A stretch of DNA of 64,000 nucleotides from Harmothoe impar (lineage: Eukaryota > Annelida > Polychaeta > Phyllodocida > Polynoidae): positions 50,511,523-50,575,522 of the forward strand of contig OX381717.1 of assembly GCA_947462335.1 (NCBI GenBank). The letters run 5' to 3'. The position numbers and the translations under genes were made by a program. Below, piece after piece: positions 35,062-46,967 of this stretch (positions are counted from its first letter, which is position 1; each line of letters opens with the position of its first letter). A model generated the notes under the pieces. That model was not told where the DNA came from. It ran no database searches and saw only the letters and a program-made list of their open reading frames with translations.

Positions 35062-38000
35062 ATGGCCGCCGTAGGAAGGATCGCAACATCTCTCGCCGCC
35101 AAAGGCGCAAATTTACAAAAGGGTAAGTATGGAAGGATTGTATTCTTGATGGAAATGGATGATTAATTGTCTTATACATAAGTTGAACCTACTATTTGTC
35201 TGTAACCTGTTGTATTTTTCCATAACGAACTCACTTTCTCAGCCGGTGTATGACCTTCACTCACTCACTCACTCACTCACTGTAGCGATGACAGCCAAAA
35301 ATTAAGATCATAACAGATCTTTACAAGGTGTGTATCAAAAGAAAGGCATTGAGTATAGCATTTCAGAGAACTTTAAATCAAGTTGATAGGCCTTCTAGAA
35401 GCGATTCTATGTCACTTTATATATCGATATTGCAAAATACATTCTGTCATTCCCTGTAGTGTAGGGCATATTTACTAAAATATTGAGATAACAACGACCC
35501 TTAACCATGCGCTGTGCGTGGTGTTATTGGGCATGCTGTGTGAAAATATTCATATATTTTGATTGAGAGGGCCGATTTACAAACTGATTACACCACCTTA
35601 AAGCTAAAGAATAGCAGAGTCACATATCTAAGGGGTGTTTAATAGCTAGAAATATAAGTATTTTAAATCTCATGCCAAACTTAGATTTTCAAATGGAAAA
35701 AAGAGAAAAAAGATTAAAAATGCATTTATTCATTTAAAAAACGCAGAAAAACGCAGCTATATACATATAACAAGCTAATATTTCCTTAATGGAAAAATTA
35801 TGAAGAATAAGACCCAATGTACAGTTAGCTTCCTGAATTGATATTTTTCTCAAAAAAATACCTCAAACATCCAAGTCTTTCAGAATTCATATTTTCTTTA
35901 CCGGTGGGCCGATTTTTCTCAAATTAGTCTTAAACTCTATGCTAAAATGTTGTTAGTATGATGATAACCCACTGTGATATGTAAACATACTGTAACAGCC
36001 TTTATTTCACTGTTTTCTGCTAAAAGTACCCTTAATTTATCAAATACTGATGCAGAGTGGGTTGACAGAAAATGAAATTCTCCCAAAGAAATATAGGTAT
36101 AAACCTATTGTAAAAAAATATTTCTATGGAAATTTACCCACCAATGGCTAGATCAGATCTTCCTCTTCAAATACATACCACCCACATGTAATTCTGACAT
36201 ACAGAGCTTCTCCTATGGGAATTTTAGCAAGAGCTGTTTAGTATAGCGGCAGATACAATGAGCGAGAATAGTGTATTGGGCTGTCATCGCTACTCACTGA
36301 CTCAGTGAATGATTATGAGTGAGTTCAGTAGGCCTACCCACATCTGTCAAACTCACAACTTAAACTTGACACAGGGAAAAGAAGGCACATTAAACTCAGA
36401 TCATAGCATATTTAATCCCTTAGATCTATGTCTATATATATGCCTATGACTAGCCTATGTTCAGAATCAGAGGCAAAATACTATTAAAATAGGCACCGGT
36501 ACCACTGGTACCGGTGCCTATTTACTTTAAGTACTGGCACTACCAGGGCAGGGTACCCTATAATTTAATTTCCCCATTTTATAAAATACCCCTCGACCCT
36601 AATTCTGTATTTCATAACCATTATGGTTCTATATGCCAGACACTTGCTGGATCTGATTCAAAATATGCTAAAAAGCAGGCTAGTGCCTTTCCAGAAATAC
36701 AAAGAAATACAATATTACAAACAAACAATATTAGGGAGTGCTCATTTTTTAACAACAGTGGGGCGGTGAGATTTCGCACGGAATGCTCGAAATTATTTCA
36801 CCCCCCCCCCTCCTCCTAGAGGGGTAGAAATTCCGCCCCCCCCCCCCCCCCCCCCCCACGTCAGGCCGAAAATAGTGTGCGTCCGCGCCCCTTTGTAGCA
36901 TAGTAACGCGTGGGCTTTTTCCCTCAAAACAGGTTGAATTTTTTTTACCCCCCACCCAAGAGGGGTCTTAATTTTTTACCCCCCACCCCGGTCAAGGGGT
37001 CCATATTTTTTACCCCTCCCCCCCACCCCCCTGTTGTAATGAGCACTCCCTCAGATAAATTTAGTGCTTCAAGTTTGCTAGCTTTAGGCCTAGTTTGGGC
37101 TGTCAAAATAGCAATGTAGATGTCATACTCAGTCTAGACATGGTCAGAGTTGCATGGCAAAGTCAAAGTATCCAAGCTAACAGTTTCAAGAGTGGACCCC
37201 ATATTATTATTATTACTCAGTTTTGACTTTTGAGGAGGACCTTTAATTTCCATTGAGGGGGGCATGAAGGAGTAGATTTAGAGCTTCATCAGGAGCCTTC
37301 ACTAATTCGCAATGGGCCTGTCGAAATTATGACAAGCAACACAACTTGTAGGGTCTTGTAGCTGTCTGTTGTGTTGGCAGCCTGTGTACATATCATATGC
37401 TCAGGCTCGGGAGCCTTCACAATGGTGCAACTTGCAAGTGGTGGTCTGCCATATGAATGTTCTCTCCCGAAGGAACCACAAGGATATCAACAACTTTGGT
37501 TTGTCTGATCATGTCTGCTATGGATGGTAGCTATTCCATTTATACAGGACCCGCTAAATAAACAAACACTTGCTATCCTTTGAAAAGAGTAGGGGACATG
37601 CCCCAGTAGCGGTTATCTCCCTCACTCCAAAGATTCAATCACTCATCTCATAGACGCAATTATCCATAAATGCTGTCACTGCAGTATTGGGCAAGCAGCA
37701 TATAAATATCTGCCCTACTGCAAGGCAGACTACCACTTTCTTTGTGGGTGGCTTCCTCGTTAATTTGAGATAGTCCAGTGAGGTAGATCTACTTAATATA
37801 CGCTGGGACGTTAAAGTCAATCAATCAGTCAAGTTCAATTCAACTCAAGCCCCAATGGACTCAAGTGTCCCTCTTTTAATTCAAGGGGGTCAAACTAAAA
37901 TGTGACCCATGGTTTGGGATGGGGCCAAATCTTAATGAGAATTGTCTTCATTCCAATCCCTGAGAAATTAAATATTTCAAATGATTAGATATTCTAAATG

Positions 38001-38595
38001 TACTTAATTATGTTTTTCTATTATTTCCCTCAGCGGCCACACCCCGGCTACAGACCTTCTGGAAGTATGCCAAGGTTGAGCTGAAGCCCCCGAGTCTGGG
38101 CGAGATGCCCCAGGTCTCCCAGGGCCTAAACAATCTGGTTGCGGGCGCTCGCACCGGCAAATGGGCACAGGTCACAGTCAAGGTATGTTAACGCTAAATC
38201 CTTAATAAACAAGTATTATTGAAAAATACTGAAGACATAAATGTTGAACTTTATAAACCACTTGAGTTAAGATCCTCAGCGAGATAGTAATCAAAGAAGA
38301 TCATTCCCCTAGAAAGGCAAATACATATTTATTTATTTTTTAAACAAATAAAATACTTTATGGTAGATATTGGTTTTTATGTCTGAAGATATTCTAGCGT
38401 TATTTTCGCAACTGGTTTTTGTTGCATGATTTACTTTAATATAAAAAAAATTGACCTGTATTTCAGGAGGCGACAGTCAACACGCTTGTAGCTGTTGAGG
38501 TCGCGATGTGGTTCTTCGTCGGTGAATGTCTTGGAAAGGGCACCATCGTAGGATACCAAATTCCCGGAGCCGTTCACTTTGATGCTGAATTCTAG
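35062..38595 (+). CDS. ATP5MG: Mitochondrial ATP synthase subunit g
   Basis: Exons 35062-35122, 38034-38182, 38467-38595 join in phase (339 nt, 112 aa) with GTAAGT/CAG and GTATGT/CAG introns. Subunit g is a single-span inner-membrane protein of the Fo sector that, with subunit e, promotes ATP synthase dimers and cristae curvature. Family blocks are clear: TFWKYAKVELKPPS (about 28-41), TVKEATVNTLVAVEVAMWFF and GECLGKGTIVGY. The membrane helix lies at about 74-90 (VNTLVAVEVAMWFFVGE). The N-terminus is short and basic (MAAVGRIATSLAAKGANLQK). The C-terminus runs about 12 residues past the usual GYDV end (QIPGAVHFDAEF). Intron 1 is 2.9 kb and hosts a MITE. No canonical AATAAA was noticed close downstream. 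Confidence 0.95.
35255..35282. repeat. (CACT)n microsatellite
   Basis: About six uninterrupted CACT tetramers in ATP5MG intron 1, with ACTCAC/ACTGAC echoes again near 36,290-36,330. Confidence 0.8.
36734..37050. mobile_element. Harbinger-like G-rich MITE in ATP5MG intron 1
   Basis: Ends GGGAGTGCTCATTTTTTAAC and GAGCACTCCC, with TTA on the left (36,731-36,733) and a mutated TCA on the right. GAGATTTCGC words and C-runs show it belongs with 39388-39547 and 33901-34220. Confidence 0.8.
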
Positions 38596-41303
38596 ACTGA
38601 ATAATATCACAGAATATTTATGGACCATCCGATGCCAGGGAAGAGCTCTCACGTTTTGTTATGGTCACTAGGACCAAAATTAGAAAAATGGGAAATTAGT
38701 CTCCTTAAGTTTCCCTGGATGATTAGAAGATGGCATAACACACTTGCCATTTCGGCGCCCATTGCTTGAGAACAAGAAAATTAAAAAAGAAAAATATTAC
38801 TACATTTCTTTGTGTTTGTTGTTGTCTTAGATATTTGTGTTGAAACGTTGAATTTGGTACAGTTGGGTACATGTTCACCCTAAAGACATTTATGTGTCAA
38901 TGACTCAATGTTGGGCATTATACATCCAGATGCGTTCAGAATCTTGTATATTAATGTGCGGAATATTGATAGAAAGGTGTTCCCTCTTTCAAACACAATC
39001 TCAGCCTAAGGGCAGTTCAATTGCACTGTAAATTGATTGGAGCCTACGTGAAAGTTTAGTAAATTTAAATCTCACAACCCTGACGCGGGTGGTTGAAAAA
39101 AATTGGCCGTGAGCTCGGAATGGGGTAAACATTTCGGACAACTGAGGCAAGGGGGAGTAAAGAAAATTAACCAGCGATAAAGCCTGTGTGTAACAGAGCC
39201 CATGCGCCAACTTTTGACCACGACCCCTCAAGTAAGGGAGAAATTTTGTGCACCTGGTGTGAAAAAAACACCATCCCTAGTGTTGAAAACTGACCCCTCT
39301 GGAGCGCGCAGAAATGTTCGCCCCCCACTAGAGACGTCAGAATTTTTTTTATTCCCCCCCCCCCCCACATCATAAAGGTCGACATTAGGGAGTGCTCATT
39401 TTTTAACAACAGGAGGGGGGGGGGGCGGTGAGATTTCGCGCGGAATCCCCCCGCCAAGAGGGGTCTAAATTTTTTACCCCCCCCCCCCCGGTCAAGGGGT
39501 CCAAATTTTTTACCCCCCCCCCCTGTTGTTAAAAAATGAGCACTCCCTTATTGTTAATTTACGCCCCACCCAGTATTAAATTAAATCTAATAGATAAACT
39601 CCCTGTAAGGTAGTAGTTAATGTTTTTTTTTGTTGTTTGTTTGTTTTTTACCAAAAAGGAGCAAAACGTTTTTATGCCACCCCTCCAGTGGGGTTCGACA
39701 TATTGACCCCCCCCCCCCCCCCCCCCGGGACCCCCCTCATGAGGAGCAAAAGCGTTTGTACCGCTCGCCATCCCCCTCATGACACTGATTGACCGCTCCC
39801 CTGCGCTGTGGCGCCATCTTTGGAGAAGCGGCAGAACCTTAGATTCAGTGGTCTGAGACCTGAAAGCATCAACTTCCGTTTTAGGGCTGGGGCTTGGAAA
39901 ACGAAAGTTTGTTTGTCGAAAATGCCCTCAAAACATACTTTAACGACCGAGATCCAACTTAAATGGTAAGCCACTTAGTAATTATGGTCAAGTGCTACAG
40001 TTTAAGAGGTAGAACTAGTATGCCGATTGATTTTCTGCCCAACTACTGGACTAAATACTTTGGCTTGGCCCTTGCAAGTTGCGGTTCGCCAAAACAAGTT
40101 GGCACTGGCAGTGACACAGTAGTACCTAACAGTAGCGAGTAGGCCTACATGCTACACTGTTGTATGTGTATTCTCCAATTGTATTTCCTTTCTTTGAGTG
40201 TGTACGTACAATCTATCGGGTACATTACATAATACTAACGTACATCAGTATTTAGCCTTCCACCCACAGTCACAACAATGCAATTGGTGTTTGTGTCCTT
40301 GGCGTGGGTGAAATAAAAGGGAGTGGCCATTTTAAATTAGGCCTACTCACTGAGGCTACTGTCTATCTTTTTAGCTCACTCTCAAGTATCACCACTAACA
40401 TGACTGTGTAGGGCACTATAAACTTACAACTCGTTATTTGACTAGATCAAACCAGTACTTGAAGAACTAAATTAGTCCAGATCCTTGATGAAAATTCCGA
40501 TGTAAGTTTAAAATGAATAGGCGTGGCTGGGCGGGAGGCATAGGCATTGGAAGCAGTTCTAGGCCTATCCTATACTAGTGTAGGGGCCGGTTTTATGGTT
40601 GCTATATTATTGCGGGTTCTGTTGGACGTCATGCTGCGAACTCGGTCCGGATCCTTTAGTCCGGCGGCAGGTAGTAGCACCTGTCCTGGTCTTGGGGTAC
40701 CTTACCGGTATGGACAGAGGTCGCTATATGCTTCCAGTCTGCATGTGCGCACGCAAGCTGGTCGCCTATTAATGCCCGCGTCCGAGAGGACCCGTCAGCT
40801 AGTAGTGCTAGGCTAACCACCTCACTGCTCATACCAAAAGAGAGGAGCCAACTTACCTGGATTTGGTCCAGACTCCAAGTGGATCCGAAGTGCTTAGCTT
40901 ACTGTTGAGGTTCCGTAATAAAACCATTTATTGCAACCTGTAGGCCTACACTGTAATCAAACTGTGTCAACCTTGTTCTTTCATCTTGTATAGGCCTATA
41001 ATATTATTAAGTAAATATTATTCGGACGAAAGTAGGTTCACTACACTATATTGCATGTGATAATTATATGTAAATACATATTTGAATTAAAGGTTATAGA
41101 TATGACTGCAGTCTGCATAGCTTTTCCCATAAATCGTATTCGATAAGTGCCCCCTCTCTCTCTAACAAATGCCCCCCACTGCCCCACGCTTTAGACTAGA
41201 AGATGTAACACTGATTTTGTATGTGTCCAAGACCAAGGCAAACAATTCTAGTACCTTGGGAGGCTTACTGTGTCTTATGATTTTTTTCCCTCTCAATTTG
41301 TCA
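38596..41303. other. Intergenic stretch and probable 5' end of the zinc-finger gene
   Basis: Contains G-rich MITE material (39,100-39,790). A YY1-like GGCGCCATCTTTGG (about 39,810) precedes a region ending at AAATG|GTAAGCC (39,965), a possible non-coding first exon. A CpG-containing tract at 40,600-40,850 is an alternative promoter. The coding exon has an acceptor at 41,303, so at least one upstream exon must exist. Confidence 0.35.
39388..39547. mobile_element. Short Harbinger-like G-rich MITE, 160 bp
   Basis: Ends GGGAGTGCTCATTTTTTAAC and the exact complement, TTA duplicated (39,385-39,387 and 39,548-39,550). About half the length of its relatives; an internal deletion derivative. Confidence 0.85.
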
Positions 41304-41360
41304 GATTATTCCCGTCATTGCTGTGCTAAACACTGACGCTCATCAAGGACAAGATCAATA

Positions 41361-42656
41361 ATGGCAGCGCTGTGGCCTCCACCGCCAGACCACCAACCTT
41401 CAGACCACCCGCTACCGGACAACCGACAAATAAGTCACCCAATAATGGACCAGTCACTGCCACACCAACCAACACCCAGCCAGCCACTCCCAAATCATCA
41501 ACTACTAGACAACCGACAACTTGACAACCGTCTATCTGACAACAGACAACTTCACAACAGAATCCCTGACAACCGACTGCCTGACAATCGACATCCTGAC
41601 AATCGACATCCTGACAATCGACATCCTGACATCCGACATCCTGACAACCGACATCCTGACAACCGACTAGCAAACCATCCAATACCGGACCACTCACTGC
41701 TTGATCAGTCATTGCAGAACCACCCACTACCCAGTCAACCATTTCAGAACCATCCACTACGGGACAACCGGCTACCCGACAATAGGCTGCCCGACAATCG
41801 CCTGCCTGATCATCGACTACCCGACAATCGACTAGCAAACCACCCAATCCCAGACCACTCGCTTCCGGATCACCACCTGCAAAATCATCAACTACGGGAC
41901 AACCGACTATCTGAAAGTCGACTACCTGATAATCGACTTCCCAGCCACCCATTACCGGACCACTCACTACCGGACCACCCCCTACAGAACAACCTACTAC
42001 CAAACTACGCAGAACCGAACCATCCAATACAGAATCTGCCACCACCAAACCGCCCGGTACCAGATAGCTCACTACCGCAACACCCCATACCTGACCACCG
42101 ACTTCCGGAAAACCAACAGCCAAATCAGCCACTGGAGCATCCACGACCAAACCCCCCATCAGTACTCCTCCAGTACCCTGGGCCTAATAATGACCCTGAC
42201 TATGGTCCACTAGACTGCAGCATCCCTCCACCCACTATCAACGCCGATAATCAACCTCAGGCCGCCCATGCAGATGCGCCACCAATGGATGATGATGCGC
42301 CACCAATGGACGATGATGCACCACCGATGGACGAAGATATCACTCCGAGCGCAGCTCCTCTCCACTCCGACAGTGCTCGAGTCGACGCTGATAATCAACT
42401 TGAGGCCAAGCAGAAGGATGGGGACAATAGCGCACAGCCGCATACCGCTGCAGGAGGAAGTGACGGAGAGAGCTTCCCGGCTGCTGTCAAAGAAGAAGTG
42501 GCACCGCCTCTCATCAACTGCTTCGTTTGTGACACATCAAGCCCGAAAACGACAACATTCTTGAATATTTTCCAATCAGACACCGCAATAAGGGAACAGC
42601 TGAAAGAGGTAAGGGTTATAATGTTACGAGCGTGGGTGCGATTTGATTTATTATTA

Positions 42657-42690
<34 letters not shown>

Positions 42691-45600
42691 TTCCTCTGAA
42701 CTTGGGACCACTGGCAATTTAATTGTCACTAAATTAGCACATGCTGATGCCTGATGAGTCCCCATAGGACGAAACTACACTAATTGGCAACCAAAAGCTA
42801 CTTTTGGAGCCTGTCACTAAGGATTTTTGATCCCCTAGTGACTGTTGTCAAGTAACCTAGTTACACTATCAACAAGTGACTGTTGCCATGCAATGGTGTT
42901 CCTAATGACGTCATGGTCCGACGACCTAACCGTCATTAGCTGTGGTTGCATCGTGCGGAGGAGTACCCCCACCCCTAGCTCTGTCAAAAATATCTTTGAT
43001 TTATTATTACTGGCTTTAATTGGATATAAACATATGTCATAATTATGTGTTTTAAAAAAAATTAATCAAAGAGTATTTAGTAACACATAGCTCTGTCAAG
43101 GTTGGACGAAATGTAGCTCATTATGTACCGGGAATGCTATCAAAAAGATAAGATAAATGTATTCATAAACAGTGTTACACAGGACAACCTCCAAAAGAAA
43201 CCAAGCTGATAGAAAACTGCTTAATTATAAAGATGTTCAAATGGAGTGTGTTAGGGCATGATGCATTAAGGAATATTGCGTCGTAAAGGCTTAAGATTAA
43301 TGCGCTTAAATCATGTCTCTCTCTCTCACTGTGACAGCGGCTGGAGGGGGTACTGGCAGTGACCCTGGAGGAGGAGCAGGCGGCGGGTCCCCACGTGTGT
43401 AACGGCTGCTCACAGACCCTGGAGAACATCGAGTGTCTGGCCGCGGGCCTCCGGGCGGCCTTCACCACCACCGAACACGCTCACTGGTAAGACAACTACT
43501 GTAAATTCCCAAGTACTACCGTAAAACCTCGTGTATAAGCCTAACTCACGTATAAGCCGCACCTAGATTTGGGGCCGATCCTATGAGCCGCATTGGCGAT
43601 CTGATTATGGTCACTTTAGTACTGTATCATAGTAGAAAAAAACTTGCGTATAAGCCGCACCCTGACCCTGGGGTGATCCTATGAGTCGCACTGGCGATCT
43701 GATTCGCGTAGTGGCCGCGGCTAGTACGCGAGGTTTTACGGTACCCGTAGCTCACATATAACCACACCCCCAACTCAGGTAAATTCTATTACCTGTTTCT
43801 GGATCTGAAAATTTCTATTTTAGTGTGGTCCTATAGTAATAAAAAAAACCTCGTATAACCCGCACCTTATATGGGCATGTTTGTTATAAAATGAAAACTG
43901 AGTTTAATTCGTGTACATCCCACGGGTAGTATGTGGGAAGTTACAGTCCGTACAGTACGTACCTTTTCTTGTAATGAAGAGCTTGTAAATGAACACAGAG
44001 GAAGGAATCATCACTTTTCATGATGGTTTCTGTTGGAACAGGCAGATCCAGTACTGCGTAAAGTTGATTGGAGAAATATTTTTGCAAACTCTGCGGGTTA
44101 TACGCAAACCTAACTTGTAGTGTGGGTTGTAGAATTTGCCTAAAGTCTGAGGGTTGGCTATACTCGGAGAGTTTATAGAGGTATACTACAGTATTTGCTA
44201 CTAAAATAAACAAAATAAGACCACAAGTGCAGATTACACGAGAGATGCAAGTTATACATAGGAATTTACTATATTCCATGGGGAAGGTGACATTATGTAA
44301 CAAAAGTGGCCATGCAGAAATTTCCGACTAAAATTAAGCCAAGCTTTGTTTAGAAAAAAGTACGACTGTACGACCTGAAAATTGTGCATTTATAATTAGC
44401 TTATATATTAAAGGTTCAATAATATTTTTCTTTTCTCCTATGCAGCAGCAGACGTAATGGATTTGACCAAGATATGAATTACACCGGTGAATCAAAGGTA
44501 CGTGGTCATGTTTCATACTGTATTTGAAGTTATAAGCACACTGAGCGCTTGTAAAATTATTTTTTTGCATTTTACTATGAGTTGAACTGTCTCAAAATTC
44601 GTGAAAATAAAGGTTCTCTTCTAGTGTAAAAAATACTCTAAAAGGGAGGTGGGGCTTATGAGGGGGAGGGCGCCCATTATGTTGAATACGGCACTCGTAT
44701 ATACCAAAACGCAAGTGTCAATACCAGAGCCGATGCATTTGTGATGTACTTCATACGTTTTGAAAGTTATTCATAAGAATCATAAACTGATGAACCCATT
44801 AGAGAGTCAGCTGTATTTACATATAATCAATACACAAAATTAAACCTGGTGTTAGAAATAAATATGTCTCAATATATTCACAACATTTATTACATGATAA
44901 TATGACTCTCATCCTAACAGACTCCACTGAGAAATCTTACCAGCAATTCCCAGCGGATAAAGCTTCGCGTGCGTCATTTTGACGAGAGAGGCAAATACAG
45001 AGAGAACAGTCAGACTGACGAGGGTGACGATTCAGAGGGAGATTACGGGGAAACGAGTGACGTACCGGCACCAAAACAGGCCGCTCCACGTAAAAGGAAA
45101 AACGCTAAACCGCAGCGGGTGATAAGGGAAGATAACGGTATCTCGTCAGACGAAGTAGACTTGGCAGAGCCATATAACGCTGATACTGATGACCAGAAGG
45201 ATGTGGACTTTGTTCCGGACGAAGAAGACAACTATAAGCCCGTTGTCGTTATAAGGAAGAAGCGACCTCATCGACAGAGGGTACAGATCATTGATTCTGA
45301 CGACCCTGGGGATGATGATTTTAATCCCAAGGAAAGTTATCAGCCTGTTGTAAAGGCCAAGAGGCCTGGCCGCCCGAAGGGATCGAAAACTAAAAAGAAG
45401 AAGACCCCAGGCAGCACCGCCAATAAACCACCGTCGACTCCAAGGGAGAAGGATCAAGGAGGAGTGTGTGAAACTTGCCAGAAGGCGTTCTCGAGTAACT
45501 ACAAACTTAACCGGCATCGGTTGTCGCATAGCGACCAGCGGCCGTTTAAATGTCCGCAGTGCACGCACCAGTTCAAGGCTAAGTACCACCTTGACCGTCA

Positions 45601-46729
45601 CCTGCAGATCCACTCGGGGGTCAAACCTCATGTGTGTCCGGACTGCGGCTCAGGTTTCAGAGAGAAGCACCAACTGGCCGAGCACCAGCTCACACACACT
45701 GGAGAACGACCGCACGCCTGCACCCAATGTGACCAGCGCTTTCAGAAAACGAGCGCATTAAAAGTACACATGTACGATCATACAGGAGAATGGCCGTTTA
45801 AGTGTGCCGTGTGTAACGTCGGGTTCGTCCGGGAGGCGGAATTGAAGGATCACGTTACGATACATACTGGGGAGAAACCGTTTAAATGCCAGCAGTGCGG
45901 GGCCGCTTTCAGGCTGGCGAGCACGCTGAAGGTTCACATGCGGCGCCACTCGGGGGTTAAACCCTATATATGCCAGCTGTGTGGCGGTCGTTATGCTGCG
46001 GCTAACACACTCAAAGAGCATCTACGGACTCATGCTGGGGAGCGGAAGTTCCTGTGCCACACATGCGGAGCAGCGTTCGTGCACCAGAGCGGTTTAGTCC
46101 AGCACGCCAAAACCCACTTAGCCATCGAGGACCGTAAGCATGTGTGTCCGTACTGCCAACGCCGCTTCAACGAGCTAGCTCTCCTCAAACGCCACCAGCG
46201 CATCCACACAAACGAGCGCCCTTACATGTGTTCTAAATGCGGGAAAGCCTTCCGCCGGCCAGGCGAGCTCTCCATGCACTACCGCTACCACAGTAATGAC
46301 CGGCGCTACGTCTGCATCACATGTAACAAGTCCTTCTTCACTCGGTCCCACTTAAAGCGCCACCAAGCGACCCACAACAGCACCTTCATGTCGGGTGCCG
46401 GCCACTCGGGCGGTACATTACAACCGCAGCCCAAGTCTGCCCCGCTCACCCTCCACCCGCCCGGTCAGCAGAGCCCCCGGAGGTACCCCCACGAGGGGGA
46501 TTACCAGCCGCCCGAGGGACTCCACGTCTGTATGATCTGCTCCAAGCAGTTCCGCCATATTGAGCAGCTCACCAAACATATCTCGCGTATTCACAACCCC
46601 AACATGCCGATGGACGAGCATATGACCAGTGTGGCGGCTATTGAGGACTACTCCCACGCTTACAGTGCTGAGGAACTGGGGCTACCTTACATGAACCCCA
46701 TGCACATGATGCCCCCCATGCCACAGTAG
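41361..46729 (+). CDS. ZAD-like, AT-hook, 12-finger C2H2 zinc-finger protein, 1085 aa
   Basis: Exons 41361-42608, 43338-43486, 44446-44497, 44921-46729 join in phase (3,258 nt). A TGA 24-26 nt upstream in frame confirms the start, and a splice acceptor at 41,303 places a 5' UTR exon further left. Residues 1-300 are Pro/Asp/Asn/His/Arg-rich tandem peptides (LPDNR, HPDNR, LPDHSLPDH). CFVC (387-390) and CNGC (437-440), 46 residues apart and followed by a leucine-rich helix, fit a ZAD dimerisation module split by intron 1. Next come acidic blocks, an AT-hook (RPGRPKGSK, about 630) and fingers from 666: eleven in tandem with TGEKP-type linkers, then an isolated twelfth (CMIC...HISRIH, ending about 1043). 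It is probably a nuclear DNA-binding regulator. The C-terminus is Met/Pro-rich (NPMHMMPPMPQ). The orthologue is not identified. Confidence 0.92.
41470..41990 (+). repeat. Coding minisatellite in the zinc-finger gene N-terminus
   Basis: Units of 15 bp (CATCCTGACAATCGA and variants) repeat most regularly at 41,575-41,670, encoding HPDNR. Looser 30-60 bp units (CCGACAATCGACT, CCGGACCACTCACT) extend on both sides. All lengths are multiples of three, so the frame stays open. Confidence 0.85.
42659..42689. repeat. Poly-T tract, about 30 bp
   Basis: A long T run about 50 bp inside intron 1 of the zinc-finger gene, after the donor at 42,609. Confidence 0.9.
43519..43741. mobile_element. CCGTA-ended MITE in zinc-finger gene intron 2
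   Basis: Ends CCGTAAAACCTCGTGTATAA and CGCGAGGTTTTACGG with TA on both sides (43,517-43,518 and 43,742-43,743). The interior repeats CGTATAAGCCGCACC. Two decayed relatives follow at about 43,745-43,945 and 44,090-44,270, recognisable by CGGGTTATACGC-like words. Confidence 0.8.
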
Positions 46730-46967
46730 TACCCCCTGCCACAGAGGTATCCCATGCACATGATGCCCCCCATGCCACAGTAATAGTACCCCATGCACAT
46801 GATGCCCCCCCCCCATGCCACAGTAGTACCCTATACACATGATGCCCCCTGCCACAGAGGTACCCCATGCACATGATGCCCCCATATCACAGTAGTACCC
46901 CATGCACATGATGCCCCCATGCCACAGTAGTACCCCATGCACATGATACCCCCATGCCACAGTAGAA
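46693..46967 (+). repeat. Tandem repeat continuing the last codons of the zinc-finger gene
   Basis: About seven units of 35-42 bp on CCCATGCACATGATGCCCCC, then CATGCCACAGTAGTAC. The first unit is the coding end (residues PMHMMPPMPQ plus TAG); the rest are 3' UTR. Nearly every unit carries the CAGTAG stop context. Confidence 0.9.

Noticed and set aside
40547..40816. 89-codon plus-strand frame upstream of the zinc-finger gene
   Set aside because: No recognisable domain, no in-phase partner exon; more likely promoter or 5' UTR DNA with chance open frame.
41326..42159. 277-codon open frame on the minus strand opposite the zinc-finger N-terminus
   Set aside because: It exists because the coding minisatellite on the plus strand lacks stops in several frames; the peptide is a valine/cysteine/aspartate mirror of the repeat and no splice or start context supports it.
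45146..45631. 161-codon minus-strand frame opposite the zinc-finger linker
   Set aside because: Shadow of the plus-strand coding exon with no recognisable domain.
44969..46729. Zinc-finger ORF taken as a stand-alone 586-aa gene
   Set aside because: It begins at GTG inside an exon whose acceptor is at 44,920; upstream exons join in phase, so it is the last exon of a 1,085-aa protein.
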